64,000 nt of DNA from PBB1 sp040400875. GTDB taxonomy: Bacteria > Pseudomonadota > Gammaproteobacteria > Burkholderiales > Burkholderiaceae_C. Within the stretch, counting starts at the first letter, position 1. Each line of letters begins with the position of its first letter. The position numbers and the translations under genes are program-made. The notes beneath the pieces are model-generated. The model saw only the letters and a list, made by a program, of their open reading frames with translations, searched no databases and was not told where the DNA came from. Positions 8,114 through 17,369 of this stretch are shown here, piece by piece. Location: NCBI GenBank assembly GCA_040400875.1, contig JBBAPK010000002.1:70970-134969 (forward strand), read 5' to 3'.

Positions 8114-9853
8114 TCAATTGTTCGTGATCGCGATCACTTCTTCGACAGAGGTGACGCCCGCACGAACTTTCACCAGCGCCGACTGGCGCAAATCGCGAAC
8201 GCCCTCGCGCTGGGCCTGGACCGCGATGTCCACCGCGGTCCCTTGCGCGAGGATGATGCGCTGGATTTCCTCGGTCACTGGCATCACCTGATAGACGCCC
8301 ACACGGCCGCGGTATCCGTTGCTGCACGCCGAGCAACCGACGGCCCGAAACGGCTTCCACGAGCCATTCAACTCGCTGGCCTCGAAACCGACCTTGAGCA
8401 TGGCTTCGAGGGGGTAATCAGCGGGCACCTTGCAACTCTCGCAAAGCTTTCGCGCCAGGCGCTGAGCGGTGATCAGCAGCACGCTCGATGCAATGTTGAA
8501 TGGCGCCACGCCCATGTTCAGCATGCGCGTTAGCGTGGTGGGCGCATCATTGGTGTGCAGTGTCGACATCACCATGTGACCCGTCTGGGCCGCCTTGATC
8601 GCGATGTCAGCCGTTTCAAGGTCGCGGATCTCGCCCACCATGATCACATCCGGGTCCTGCCGCAGGAAAGACTTCAGCGCCACCGCGAATGTCATTCCCG
8701 CGCGGTCGTTGACGTTGACCTGATTGATGCCGGGCAGGTTGATTTCTGCCGGGTCTTCCACGGTGGAGATGTTCACGCCTGGCTGATTCAGTATGTTCAG
8801 GCAGGTGTAAAGCGACACGGTTTTTCCTGAACCGGTGGGCCCGGTCACCAGCACCATGCCATACGGACGCTGAATGCACTGCATCAAGCGATCGCGCTCA
8901 ATTTTTTCGTACCCCAGCGCTTCAATGCCCAGCTTGGCACTCGACGCATCAAGGATTCGGATCACGATCTTTTCGCCGAAAAGCGTCGGCAATGTGCTGA
9001 CCCGGAAATCGATGGACTTGTTGCCGAATTTGAGTTTCATTCGGCCGTCTTGGGGAACGCGCTTTTCAGAGATGTCGAGCCGCGAAATCACCTTAATGCG
9101 CGAAGACAGCTTGTCCTTGATCGCAATGGGCGGCTGAGTGATCTCGCGCAGTTCGCCATCGATGCGAAAGCGAACGCGGTAGTGGTACTCGTAGGGCTCG
9201 AAGTGAAGATCGGACGCACGCGCATTGATGGCATCAATGAGCATTTTTTGAAGGAAGCGCACGACAGGCGCATCCTCGACCTCGGCGGTGGGTTCAGAAG
9301 CCTGCTGGTCGGTTGCCTCTTCGGTGACGTCGAATTCGAAATCGCCCGACGCCATCGACTCAAGCGTTTCTGTCGCGCTCGCACCGCTGCCCTCGAGCAA
9401 CTTTGACAACTTGTCATGCTCGACGATGACCCACTCGGGCGTCAGTTGGGTCGCGAACTTGATGCGCTCGACTGCTTCTTGGTCGGTGGGGTCGGCGCCG
9501 CCAATGAAAAGCCGATTCCCACGCTTGCCCAAAACCACCACTTGGAACTGCGCCGAGAACTTTCCGTCGATGACGTGTCGGGGCAGCCGCTCCGGGTCGA
9601 CAGCGTTGAGGTCCAGCAAAGGAAGCGCCAATGCGGTCGACAGGGTATGTGCCAAGTCGACTGGAGATACCGCGCCCGACTTGATCAGCTCGGCCACAAA
9701 GCCCGTTCGCTTGTCTGCGGCAGACTTCACCAGCCCTGCGGCAGATTGTTCGCTGAGCTTGCCGGCATGCACAAGCACACGTGCAACGCCAGACAGTGCT
9801 GACTGAGATGTCTCGGCGATCGTGTCGGCCGTTGGCTGCCCGTAATCAGCCAC
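8114..9853 (-). CDS. pilB: Type IV pilus extension ATPase PilB
   Basis: About 579 residues from GTG 9853. An N-terminal GspE/PilB domain is followed by the secretion ATPase core: Walker A GPTGSGKTVSLYT, Asp box and Walker B around IMVGEIRDLETA, then a His-box segment. A zinc-binding CESC...CSAC pair is near residue 470. PilB powers pilus assembly at the cytoplasmic face. The frame is open to a GTG at 9952, giving 612 residues; the shorter start fits the family length but has no strong ribosome site, so the 5' end is uncertain. Confidence 0.93.
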   Translation of the reverse strand: MADYGQPTADTIAETSQSALSGVARVLVHAGKLSEQSAAGLVKSAADKRTGFVAELIKSGAVSPVDLAHTLSTALALPLLDLNAVDPERLPRHVIDGKFSAQFQVVVLGKRGNRLFIGGADPTDQEAVERIKFATQLTPEWVIVEHDKLSKLLEGSGASATETLESMASGDFEFDVTEEATDQQASEPTAEVEDAPVVRFLQKMLIDAINARASDLHFEPYEYHYRVRFRIDGELREITQPPIAIKDKLSSRIKVISRLDISEKRVPQDGRMKLKFGNKSIDFRVSTLPTLFGEKIVIRILDASSAKLGIEALGYEKIERDRLMQCIQRPYGMVLVTGPTGSGKTVSLYTCLNILNQPGVNISTVEDPAEINLPGINQVNVNDRAGMTFAVALKSFLRQDPDVIMVGEIRDLETADIAIKAAQTGHMVMSTLHTNDAPTTLTRMLNMGVAPFNIASSVLLITAQRLARKLCESCKVPADYPLEAMLKVGFEASELNGSWKPFRAVGCSACSNGYRGRVGVYQVMPVTEEIQRIILAQGTAVDIAVQAQREGVRDLRQSALVKVRAGVTSVEEVIAITNN

Positions 9854-10021
9854 GGCGCGTGCGCGTGAAAGCGGGAAACCCGTCCCACGGTGCGGTGATC
9901 CCGATCCATACCAGGGTGCCGGTGCGCTGACCTTGCGCGAGCCCGCAAACACAGCTGACGGGAGGCCTGAGACCGAATTTTTTTAAGGGCTGGGCGGGCA
10001 TCAAACTCGACCTTTATCGGC

Positions 10022-10098
10022 GGGTCGGGGTGAGCGGATTCGAACCCCCGGCCTCTACGTCCCGAACGTAGCGATCTACCAGACTAAGCTACACCGCA
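10022..10098 (-). tRNA. tRNA-Pro (anticodon CGG), structurally degenerate
   Basis: On the minus strand a 77-base cloverleaf can be drawn with a perfect 5-bp anticodon stem CTACG/CGTAG and loop TTCGGGA, anticodon CGG (proline). The other arms are damaged: acceptor C3 faces C70 and U1 pairs with G72; D-stem C11 faces U24; T-stem G51 faces G63 and G49 wobbles with U65. The bases after the discriminator A are CCC, not CCA. It lies between ispB and pilB. Either a tolerated weak tRNA or one in decay. Confidence 0.75.
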
Positions 10099-10135
10099 GC
10101 TTCAAATCGACGATCACGATTCAAGCTTGAACGGC

Positions 10136-11152
10136 TCAAGACGATCGATCAAGACAACGACGAGATAACTCTATCAGAGCGTCTTTGTATTCTGAGTTGT
10201 CGAGCATGGCCAGGCTGTTTTCTGCCAAACGGGTTTGCTCCCGCGCCGCGTCACGCGTGGCCTCAATGGAGCCCGTGCGCCGAACTGCCGCAATGACCTC
10301 TGGCAACTGGTCCACATCCCCGGTCTCAATGGCCTGGCGAATCAAAGCGCGCTCCTGCGGGTTGCCGCGCTCCATGGCCAGCAGCAAGGGCAGTGTCGGT
10401 TTGCCTTCTCGAAGATCGTCACCGACGTTCTTGCCCATCTCGCCGGCCGATCCTTCGTAATCGAGCAAATCATCGATGAGCTGAAAAGCCGTACCCAGGG
10501 AACGACCGTAGTCGGCACATGCTTCTTCCAGATCGGCGGGTGCGCCTGCCAATACGGCACCGAGGCGGGCACTTGCTTCAAAAAGCTTTGCCGTTTTGTA
10601 GCGAATCACCTTGAGGTAGTCGGCGACGGGCAAGTCGGCATCGTGCATGTTCATGAGTTGCAGCACTTCGCCTTCGGCAATGATGTTCGTTGCGTCTGAC
10701 AGAACTTGAAGCACCTTCATCTGGTTGACCGAAACCATCATCTGGAAGGCCCGCGAATAGATGAAGTCGCCAACCAGAACGCTGGCCGCATTGCCGAAAA
10801 CAGCGTTTGCTGTTTTTCGACCGCGTCGCAGCCCAGACTCGTCGACCACGTCGTCGTGCAAGAGGGTTGCCGTGTGGATGAACTCGACGCTCGCGGCAAG
10901 TTCAAAACGCTCTGCGCCTTTGAAACCAAGTGCGTTGGAAAAGAGCAAAACCAGCAATGGCCTGATGCGCTTGCCGCCCGCGGTCGTGATGTACCTCGCG
11001 ATCTGGTCAACGAGGGCCACCTCAGAAGTCAGTCTTCGTCGAATGACCGCATCCACCTCTCGCATCTCTTCTCCCATGGCGTCAATGCCGGGGTTCCGGG
11101 GTGCTGGTCGAACTTCAAGTTCTGCGCGCACAAGATCCTTGTCAAAGCTCAT
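10136..11152 (-). CDS. ispB: Octaprenyl diphosphate synthase (long-chain trans-prenyltransferase)
   Basis: 338 residues. The first aspartate-rich motif LLHDDVVDESGLRRGRKTAN is near residue 97 and the second, QLIDDLLDYEGS, near residue 221, with GGKRIRPLL before them. These are hallmarks of all-trans polyprenyl diphosphate synthases. IspB makes the ubiquinone side chain from FPP and IPP. It is divergent from rplU-rpmA, a pairing conserved across proteobacteria. The small residues just before the first motif fit a long-chain product, but chain length cannot be fixed from sequence. The ubiquinone link matters here because ubiX in this window is broken. Confidence 0.93.
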   Translation of the reverse strand: MSFDKDLVRAELEVRPAPRNPGIDAMGEEMREVDAVIRRRLTSEVALVDQIARYITTAGGKRIRPLLVLLFSNALGFKGAERFELAASVEFIHTATLLHDDVVDESGLRRGRKTANAVFGNAASVLVGDFIYSRAFQMMVSVNQMKVLQVLSDATNIIAEGEVLQLMNMHDADLPVADYLKVIRYKTAKLFEASARLGAVLAGAPADLEEACADYGRSLGTAFQLIDDLLDYEGSAGEMGKNVGDDLREGKPTLPLLLAMERGNPQERALIRQAIETGDVDQLPEVIAAVRRTGSIEATRDAAREQTRLAENSLAMLDNSEYKDALIELSRRCLDRSS

Positions 11153-11309
11153 TCAAAATTATAGGAACTTGGGCGGTTGACTTTTTAAGCGACTCGGCGG
11201 CGGATCGCACCCTTCTATAAATTGGCACCATGTGTTAACGTGCTCGGCTCTGCGCTCGATCAAGTTCCGAGATCGATGAGCGCCGAGAACCAAATTGGAA
11301 GGGTCAGAC

Positions 11310-11621
11310 ATGTACGCGGTCATAAAAACCGGGGGTAAGCAATACCGGGTCACCACAGGTGAAAAAATCAAGGTCGAGTTGATTGCGGCTGAGGTGGGTC
11401 AAGAGGTGACTCTGGATCAGGTCTTGGCTGTCGGTGAAGGTGCTGCGATGACGATCGGCACCCCGCTGGTTGCCGGCGCGACCGTTTCGGCGACGGTGTT
11501 GTCACAAGGCAGGCATGACAAGGTTCGCATCTTCAAGATGCGCCGTCGCAAGCACTACCAAAAGCGCCAAGGTCACCGGCAGTCGTACACAGAGCTCCAG
11601 ATCGGCGTTGTGAACGCTTGA
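11310..11621 (+). CDS. rplU: 50S ribosomal protein L21
   Basis: 103 residues, the usual L21 length, beginning MYAVIKTGGKQYRV and ending with the basic KMRRRKHYQKRQGHRQSYTE segment that contacts 23S rRNA. The ATG at 11310 is preceded by GGAAGGGTCAG. It is the first gene of rplU-rpmA, with 29 bases between them, and divergent from ispB. The 157-base upstream gap should hold its promoter, but I found no -35/-10 pair with good spacing. Confidence 0.97.
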   Translation: MYAVIKTGGKQYRVTTGEKIKVELIAAEVGQEVTLDQVLAVGEGAAMTIGTPLVAGATVSATVLSQGRHDKVRIFKMRRRKHYQKRQGHRQSYTELQIGVVNA

Positions 11622-11650
11622 TCAGAATATTGCACCCAAGGGAATAAAGA

Positions 11651-11908
11651 ATGGCACAGAAAAAAGGCGGCGGCTCAACCCGCAATGGACGAGATTCCCA
11701 GCCCAAGATGCTTGGAGTCAAGGTGTATGGTGGCGAGGTGATCTCGTCTGGCGCGATCATCGTGCGACAGCGCGGAACCCAGTTTCACCCAGGCGTGAAT
11801 GTGGGTGTCGGTCGGGACCATACGCTTTTTGCTCTTGCCGATGGTGAGGTGGTTTTTTCGGTCAAGGGCCCTCAAAATCGTCGTACGGTCAGTGTGAAAG
11901 CATCCTGA
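11651..11908 (+). CDS. rpmA: 50S ribosomal protein L27
   Basis: 85 residues beginning MAQKKGGGSTRNGRDSQPK; the N-terminal tail reaches towards the peptidyl transferase centre. The conserved RQRGTQFHPGVNVGVGRDHT block is at about residues 40-59. It follows rplU closely and is followed by a rho-independent terminator at 11932, so the two ribosomal genes form a unit separate from obgE. Confidence 0.97.
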   Translation: MAQKKGGGSTRNGRDSQPKMLGVKVYGGEVISSGAIIVRQRGTQFHPGVNVGVGRDHTLFALADGEVVFSVKGPQNRRTVSVKAS

Positions 11909-11931
11909 TATTCAGGCTCTGATTTGACAGC

Positions 11932-11962
11932 AGGCCCCGGTTTTCCCGGGGCCTTTGTCTTT
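11932..11962 (+). terminator. Rho-independent terminator after rpmA
   Basis: A 9-bp GC-rich stem AGGCCCCGG / CCGGGGCCT with a 5-base loop, followed by TTGTCTTTAT. It lies 24 bases after the rpmA stop and before obgE. Confidence 0.85.
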
Positions 11963-12049
11963 ATGGATAAAAAGTTTCGATATATCCTTTTTACTCCTGC
12001 CCCGCTCGACTCATAAAAACAATTACTCTTCCCCCCACTTCTACATTTC

Positions 12050-13126
12050 ATGAAATTCGTTGATGAAGCAACTATCGACATTGCCGCCGGGGATGGTGGC
12101 AATGGCTGCATGAGCTTTCGCCGCGAGAAGTTCATTCCATTTGGGGGCCCCAATGGAGGCGACGGTGGGCGAGGCGGGAGCGTTTTCGCGGTTGGTGACA
12201 GAAACCTCAATACGCTTATCGACTACAGATATGCTCGGCGCCATGAGGCGCGTCGAGGAGAAAATGGTCGGGGATCTGACCAGTTTGGCGCTGCTGCCGA
12301 GGACATCATCCTGCGCATGCCGATGGGTACTATCATTACGGACGTTGATTCAGATCGCGTGATAGCCGAGTTGCTCGTTCCGGATGAGAAAGTCCTGCTT
12401 GCAAAGGGTGGAGACGGCGGTTTTGGAAATCTTCATTTCAAAACCAGTACCAACCGAGCACCAAGGCAAAAAACTCCCGGTTGGCCGGGTGAGAAATTCA
12501 ATATTCGTCTTGAGTTGCGGGTTTTGGCAGACGTGGGTTTACTCGGCATGCCGAACGCTGGGAAATCCACGCTGATTACAGCCATTTCGAACGCCAAACC
12601 CAAGATCGCAGACTATCCATTCACGACGCTTCACCCCAATCTTGGGGTGGTTCGGGTCGCGCCTGAACAAAGCTTCGTGGTGGCGGATATTCCGGGGTTG
12701 ATCGAGGGGGCCTCTGAGGGCGCGGGGTTGGGACATCTATTCCTGAGGCACTTGCAGCGCACACACCTGCTGCTTCACTTGGTGGACTTTGCTCCATTCG
12801 ACCCCGCCGTGGATCCCGTGGCGCAAGCGAAGGCGATCGTTCGCGAGTTGAAAAAATACGATGAGTCGCTCTACGACAAACCTCGCTGGGTGGTGCTCAA
12901 CAAGCTTGACATGATTCCTGTCGAGGAGCGAGCTCAACGAGTTGCTGACTTCGTCAAACGCCTCAAGTGGAAGGGCCCCGTCTTCCAGATCTCGGCCCTT
13001 ACCCGAGAAGGTTGCGAGTCCTTGACCCGTGCTGTGTACGACCATGTGGCTGGCGCCAAGAACGCACCTGAGCCAGAAACGGATCCGCGTTTCACAGACT
13101 CCATCAACCGTGTTGAAGACCCATGA
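12050..13126 (+). CDS. obgE: Obg family GTPase ObgE/CgtA
   Basis: 358 residues. The glycine-rich Obg fold (1-158) begins MKFVDEATIDIAAGDGGNG. The GTPase domain follows: G1 GMPNAGKST near residue 166, G2/switch region with YPFTTLHPNLG, G3 DIPGLIEGA near residue 213, G4 NKLD near residue 284. ObgE is an essential ribosome-associated GTPase involved in 50S maturation and growth control. It overlaps proB by 4 bases (ATGA), so the two are coupled. The gene is visibly richer in A and T than most neighbours. Confidence 0.97.
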   Translation: MKFVDEATIDIAAGDGGNGCMSFRREKFIPFGGPNGGDGGRGGSVFAVGDRNLNTLIDYRYARRHEARRGENGRGSDQFGAAAEDIILRMPMGTIITDVDSDRVIAELLVPDEKVLLAKGGDGGFGNLHFKTSTNRAPRQKTPGWPGEKFNIRLELRVLADVGLLGMPNAGKSTLITAISNAKPKIADYPFTTLHPNLGVVRVAPEQSFVVADIPGLIEGASEGAGLGHLFLRHLQRTHLLLHLVDFAPFDPAVDPVAQAKAIVRELKKYDESLYDKPRWVVLNKLDMIPVEERAQRVADFVKRLKWKGPVFQISALTREGCESLTRAVYDHVAGAKNAPEPETDPRFTDSINRVEDP

Positions 13127-14250
13127 ACGAAGTGCTTGCAAACGCTCGCCGCATCGTCATCAAGGTGGGGTCCAGCCTTGTGACCAACGAGGGGCGGGGG
13201 CTCGATTCCGATGCGATCGGCAACTGGTGCCGACAACTGGCCGCCCTGGCCGCGCAAGGGCGTGAGTTGGTGATGGTGTCAAGCGGCGCCATCGCCGAGG
13301 GCATGACGCGGCTGGGTTGGTCTGTGCGTCCCAAGCAGTTGCATGAGTTGCAAGCTGCTGCTGCGGTGGGCCAGATGGGACTGGTGCACATGTATGAGTC
13401 GATGCTCAGGGTTTATGGCGTCAAAAGCGCGCAGGTGTTGCTGACGCACTCTGACCTTGCCGACCGTGAGCGTTATCTCAATGCCAGATCGACATTGACG
13501 ACGTTACTGAAATTGAATGTCATCCCCATCATTAACGAAAATGACACGGTCGTTAATGATGAAATAAAGTTCGGCGATAACGATACCTTGGGTGCCTTGG
13601 TTGCCAATTTGATAGAGGCTGATGCGCTGGTCATCCTCACCGATCAACACGGCCTCTACTCGGAAGACCCGAGAAAAAATCCGCACGCTCAACTGATTGC
13701 GAATGCCTTGGCAGGAGACCCAGCCCTCGAGCGCATGGCCGGCGGTGCAGGAAGCACCATAGGCCGTGGTGGCATGATCACAAAGATACTGGCAGCCAAA
13801 CGCGCCGCGCGCAGCGGAGCGAGTACCGTCATCGCCTGGGGACGAGAAAAAGATATTCTCTTGAGACTGTGTGCTGGCGAGCCGATCGGAACAGCCTTGG
13901 GGGTTCAGACCCCCAAAATGGCGGCTCGCAAGCAATGGATGATGGATCAACTGCAGTTGCGCGGTGCCTTGGTTCTCGATGCGGGCGCACGGAGCAAAAT
14001 CTGCGGCGAGGGCAAGAGCTTGTTGCCTGTTGGCGTCATTGAAGTGAAGGGGGATTTCCACCGTGGGGACGTTATTTCTCTTTTGGGGGCCGACGGCGTT
14101 GAAGTGGCTCGTGGGCTGATCAATTATTCAAGCGGTGAAGCGAGATTGATAGCCAGAAAATCATCCAACGAGCTTGAAGCAACTTTGGGATTTTCCTGCG
14201 AGCCTGAGATGGTTCACAGAGATAACATGGTCATTCTCGAAGATCATTGA
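13123..14250 (+). CDS. proB: Glutamate 5-kinase
   Basis: 375 residues. An amino-acid kinase domain (IVIKVGSSLVTNEG at about 11-24, SSGAIAEGM near 51, INENDTVVNDEI near 130) is followed by a C-terminal PUA domain from about residue 275. ProB phosphorylates glutamate, the first committed step of proline synthesis in the cytosol, and is normally feedback-inhibited by proline. Its start overlaps the obgE stop as ATGA. The stretch around 13500-13570 is notably AT-rich. It ends 22 bases from the convergent rppH. Confidence 0.96.
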   Translation: MNEVLANARRIVIKVGSSLVTNEGRGLDSDAIGNWCRQLAALAAQGRELVMVSSGAIAEGMTRLGWSVRPKQLHELQAAAAVGQMGLVHMYESMLRVYGVKSAQVLLTHSDLADRERYLNARSTLTTLLKLNVIPIINENDTVVNDEIKFGDNDTLGALVANLIEADALVILTDQHGLYSEDPRKNPHAQLIANALAGDPALERMAGGAGSTIGRGGMITKILAAKRAARSGASTVIAWGREKDILLRLCAGEPIGTALGVQTPKMAARKQWMMDQLQLRGALVLDAGARSKICGEGKSLLPVGVIEVKGDFHRGDVISLLGADGVEVARGLINYSSGEARLIARKSSNELEATLGFSCEPEMVHRDNMVILEDH

Positions 14251-14272
14251 TCCACGTGAATTTCAATCAGGC

Positions 14273-14812
14273 TCAAGGAGCAGGATCCTTCCCCATCACG
14301 TTTCTTGTTTGATGTGAATTGACGGATTTTTGAAATCCTGCTTCTGGTAAAAACCTAGACAGTTCGGTCAAAGCCATTTGATAAACGTTGCGCTTGAAGT
14401 CAATCACAACGTCCAGAGGTATCCAGTATTCATGCCATCTCCAGGCATCGAACTCGGGATGGTCGGTGGCCCGCAGGTTCATGTCGCTGTCGCGACCCGT
14501 CAGTTGCAATAAAAACCAGATCTGCTTTTGTCCACGGTAGTGGCCTCGAGATTCGCGCCGAATGAACCTGTCGGGCACCTCGTAGCGCAGCCATTCTCTG
14601 GTGCGAGCGATGATGCGCACGTGGTCAGGGAACAGCCCCACTTCCTCGTGCAGTTCCCGATACATCGCCTGCTCGGGCGTCTCGCCGTATTTGATCCCTC
14701 CTTGAGGGAACTGCCACGAGTCCCGTCGGAGCCGTTTGCCCCAAAAAACCTCGTTTTGATGGTTCAGCAACACGATCCCGACGTTGGGTCTGAACCCCTC
14801 CCGGTCGAGCAT
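14273..14812 (-). CDS. rppH: RNA pyrophosphohydrolase RppH (Nudix)
   Basis: 179 residues starting MLDREGFRPNVGIVLLN. The Nudix box GGIKYGETPEQAMYRELHEE is at about residues 38-57. RppH removes pyrophosphate from 5'-triphosphate mRNA ends and so triggers RNase E decay. ATG 14812 is preceded by GGAGAAGATT; a TTG at 14824 would add four residues. It is divergent from proS and convergent with proB. Confidence 0.95.
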   Translation of the reverse strand: MLDREGFRPNVGIVLLNHQNEVFWGKRLRRDSWQFPQGGIKYGETPEQAMYRELHEEVGLFPDHVRIIARTREWLRYEVPDRFIRRESRGHYRGQKQIWFLLQLTGRDSDMNLRATDHPEFDAWRWHEYWIPLDVVIDFKRNVYQMALTELSRFLPEAGFQKSVNSHQTRNVMGKDPAP

Positions 14813-14952
14813 AATCTTCTCCAAAATCTATTGTTATTTTCATTATTGCACTGGGTATGGGCGGTGAAAACCCTTGCAGCCTGTCCTTCCCTGTGCCAGC
14901 ACTTGCTTTCGGCTGGTGCGCTCACCCGGGGCCCATCCGGGCAGATCTCCAC

Positions 14953-16698
14953 ATGAAAGTTTCCCAGTTTTTCGTCTCCACCCTCAAAGAAGCGCCTGCG
15001 GAGGCCGAGGTGGTGAGTCACAAGTTGATGCTCAGGGCGGGCTTCATCAAGCGCTTGAGCGCAGGCATCTACTCCTACATGCCGATGGGCCTGAGAGTCA
15101 TCCGCAAGGTTGAATCCATCGTCAGACAAGAGATGACCCGCGCGGGTGCCGTCGAGTTGCTCATGCCGCTCGTGCAGCCGGCCGAGTTGTGGCAAGAGAC
15201 AGGGCGCTTCGACAAGATGGGGCCGGAGTTGCTGCGAGTCAAAGACCGCCATGACCGCGACTTCATCATTCAGCCCACCAGCGAGGAGGTGATCACGGAC
15301 ATCGCCCGCCAGGAGCTTCGCAGCTACCGCGCGCTGCCCAAGAACTTCTTTCACATCCAGACCAAGTTTCGCGACGAGCGTCGCCCGCGATTTGGCGTGA
15401 TGCGCGGAAGAGAGTTCACGATGAAGGACGCGTATTCGTTCGATCGTGACGCTGCGTCGGCAGGCAAGAGCTACGACGCGATGTACGCGGCCTACGTTCG
15501 AATCTTTGAGCGTCTTGGGTTGACCTTTCGTGCCGTGGCTGCTGACACCGGCGCGATCGGTGGCGACAGGTCCCATGAGTTTCAGGTGATTGCCGAAACC
15601 GGCGAGGACGCAGTGGTCTACTGCCCGCAATCGAGCTACGCCGCCAACATCGAATTGGCTGAGGCGATTTGTCTGATTGATAAGCGTGCCGCTGCCGCCA
15701 AGCCTTTGGTCAAGGCGTCCACGCCGGCCAAGACCACCTGCGAGGAGGTGGCCGAATTTCTGGGCTTGCCGCTGTCTTCGATGGTCAAGTCGCTCGTTGT
15801 CGCGACCGATCCCCCGCCTGATGCTCCCGAGGGGACCCGCGCGAGTCTTTATCTGCTTCTGGTGCGAGGCGACCACTCACTCAACGAAGTCAAGGTCGGC
15901 AAACTGCCTGGGCTCAAGGCGGGCTATAGGTTTGCCACGGGGACCGAAATCTCTGACTGCTTTGGTTGCAAGCCTGGCTATCTGGGCCCCGTGGGGGTAT
16001 CCGAGTCCGTGACGGTCATCGCTGACCGTACCGTGGCTGCGATGAGTGACTTTGTGTGTGGCGCCAACGAAGAAGATTTTCACCACGTGGGCGTCAACTG
16101 GGGCCGCGATGTGGCCGAACCGCTTGGGGTGGCTGACATCCGCAATGTGGTCGAGGGTGATCCGTCTCCTGACGGCTGCGGTCCGTTGGCGATCCAGCGT
16201 GGCATCGAGGTGGGCCATGTCTTCTACCTTGGCACCAAATACAGCGAGGCCATGAATGCCACGTATCTGGACGAAGGCGGCAAACCTCGTTTGATGGAAA
16301 TGGGCTGCTACGGCATTGGAATCACACGCATCCTTGGTGCGGCGATCGAACAGTCGCACGACGATCGCGGGATGATCTGGCCCGCATCCATCGCGCCATT
16401 TGCAGTGGTCATTTGTCCCATCGGATACGACCGATCTGATGCCGTGCGTGCTGCCTGCGACCAGCTGCACGCCGATTTGACCGCTGCCGGAATCGATGTT
16501 TTGCTTGACGACCGGGGCGAACGTCCTGGGGCGATGTTTGCCGACTGGGAACTCATCGGCGTGCCACACCGTGTGGTCATCGGAGACCGAGGGTTGAAAG
16601 AGGCCACGGTCGAATATCAGGGCCGGCGCGATGCGCAAGCCCAGACCGTGCCGCTGCCCGGCATCTTGGACTGGCTTGGGGCAAAGCTCTCGGCATGA
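14953..16698 (+). CDS. proS: Prolyl-tRNA synthetase (class II, bacterial type with editing insert)
   Basis: 581 residues starting MKVSQFFVSTLKEAPAEAE. Class II motifs: motif 1 around MPLVQPAELW, motif 2 FRDERRPRFGVMRGREFTMKD (about 138-158), motif 3 MGCYGIGITRI near residue 455. The INS editing domain lies between (about 225-405), and an anticodon-binding domain closes the protein. The frame is open upstream to 14857, but the extra residues are not part of the family. It overlaps the following lytic transglycosylase by 4 bases. Confidence 0.97.
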   Translation: MKVSQFFVSTLKEAPAEAEVVSHKLMLRAGFIKRLSAGIYSYMPMGLRVIRKVESIVRQEMTRAGAVELLMPLVQPAELWQETGRFDKMGPELLRVKDRHDRDFIIQPTSEEVITDIARQELRSYRALPKNFFHIQTKFRDERRPRFGVMRGREFTMKDAYSFDRDAASAGKSYDAMYAAYVRIFERLGLTFRAVAADTGAIGGDRSHEFQVIAETGEDAVVYCPQSSYAANIELAEAICLIDKRAAAAKPLVKASTPAKTTCEEVAEFLGLPLSSMVKSLVVATDPPPDAPEGTRASLYLLLVRGDHSLNEVKVGKLPGLKAGYRFATGTEISDCFGCKPGYLGPVGVSESVTVIADRTVAAMSDFVCGANEEDFHHVGVNWGRDVAEPLGVADIRNVVEGDPSPDGCGPLAIQRGIEVGHVFYLGTKYSEAMNATYLDEGGKPRLMEMGCYGIGITRILGAAIEQSHDDRGMIWPASIAPFAVVICPIGYDRSDAVRAACDQLHADLTAAGIDVLLDDRGERPGAMFADWELIGVPHRVVIGDRGLKEATVEYQGRRDAQAQTVPLPGILDWLGAKLSA

Positions 16699-17309
16699 CG
16701 CTCCATCGGCGAGCACTGTTGATCTCGGGCTTGGCCACGCTGGCCCCCGCATCAAATGTGCGCGCAGGCAACCAGGTCGAAGAGCCTCTGGCTGACGCGG
16801 TGCGTTCGGCATTGTCGGCGGCGGTGTCTGATGCCGCTCCGCCGAGGGTCGAGTTCGACACCGTCGAGGCGCGGCTGAGCTATTTGCGTTGGCTGGGTGC
16901 AGCCAGCGATCGGCTCAAGAACCGCAAGCCCGATGACGACGTCAGACGGGAGTTTCTTGAGGCCGTCTGGTACGAGAGCAAGCGCAAGGGGCTGGATCCG
17001 TCCTTGATCCTCGGTTTGATACAGGTTGAAAGTGGTTTTCGCAAGTACGCCATCAGCTCGGCTGGTGCTCGGGGATACATGCAGGTGATGCCGTTTTGGT
17101 CGCGGCTGATTGGCGACGGTGACATTGGCCGGCTGTTTCACATGCAGACCAACTTGCGATTTGGTTGCGTGATCCTGCGCCACTACCTCGACGTCGATCG
17201 TGGCGATCAGTTTCTGGCGCTTGGTCGCTACAACGGCAGCCGAGGCCGCGCTGAGTACCCGAACATGGTGTTCGCGGCCCGTCAGCAGTGGGACATCCGT
17301 CAGGGCTGA
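16695..17309 (+). CDS. Lytic transglycosylase, SLT family
   Basis: 204 residues. An N-terminal signal sequence (MTLHRRALLISGLATLAPAS) is followed by an SLT domain: catalytic Glu in LIQVESGFRKYAIS (about residue 116), then SSAGARGYMQVMPFW and, near the C-terminus, LGRYNGSRG. Such enzymes cleave peptidoglycan glycan strands in the periplasm. The ATG overlaps the proS stop (ATGA), so it is translated with proS. It resembles the small, single-domain lytic transglycosylases of Burkholderiales; I cannot assign a specific Mlt name. Confidence 0.9.
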   Translation: MTLHRRALLISGLATLAPASNVRAGNQVEEPLADAVRSALSAAVSDAAPPRVEFDTVEARLSYLRWLGAASDRLKNRKPDDDVRREFLEAVWYESKRKGLDPSLILGLIQVESGFRKYAISSAGARGYMQVMPFWSRLIGDGDIGRLFHMQTNLRFGCVILRHYLDVDRGDQFLALGRYNGSRGRAEYPNMVFAARQQWDIRQG

Positions 17310-17369
17310 TAAGACGGGCTCACAGCCGCCGTCCAAGCCTGCGCAGTGGCCGAGTCGACACCGAGATCA

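Noticed and set aside
11177..11221. TTGACT and TATAAA as an rplU promoter
   Set aside because: They are 33 bases apart, too far for a sigma-70 promoter; neither has a good partner at 16-18 bases.
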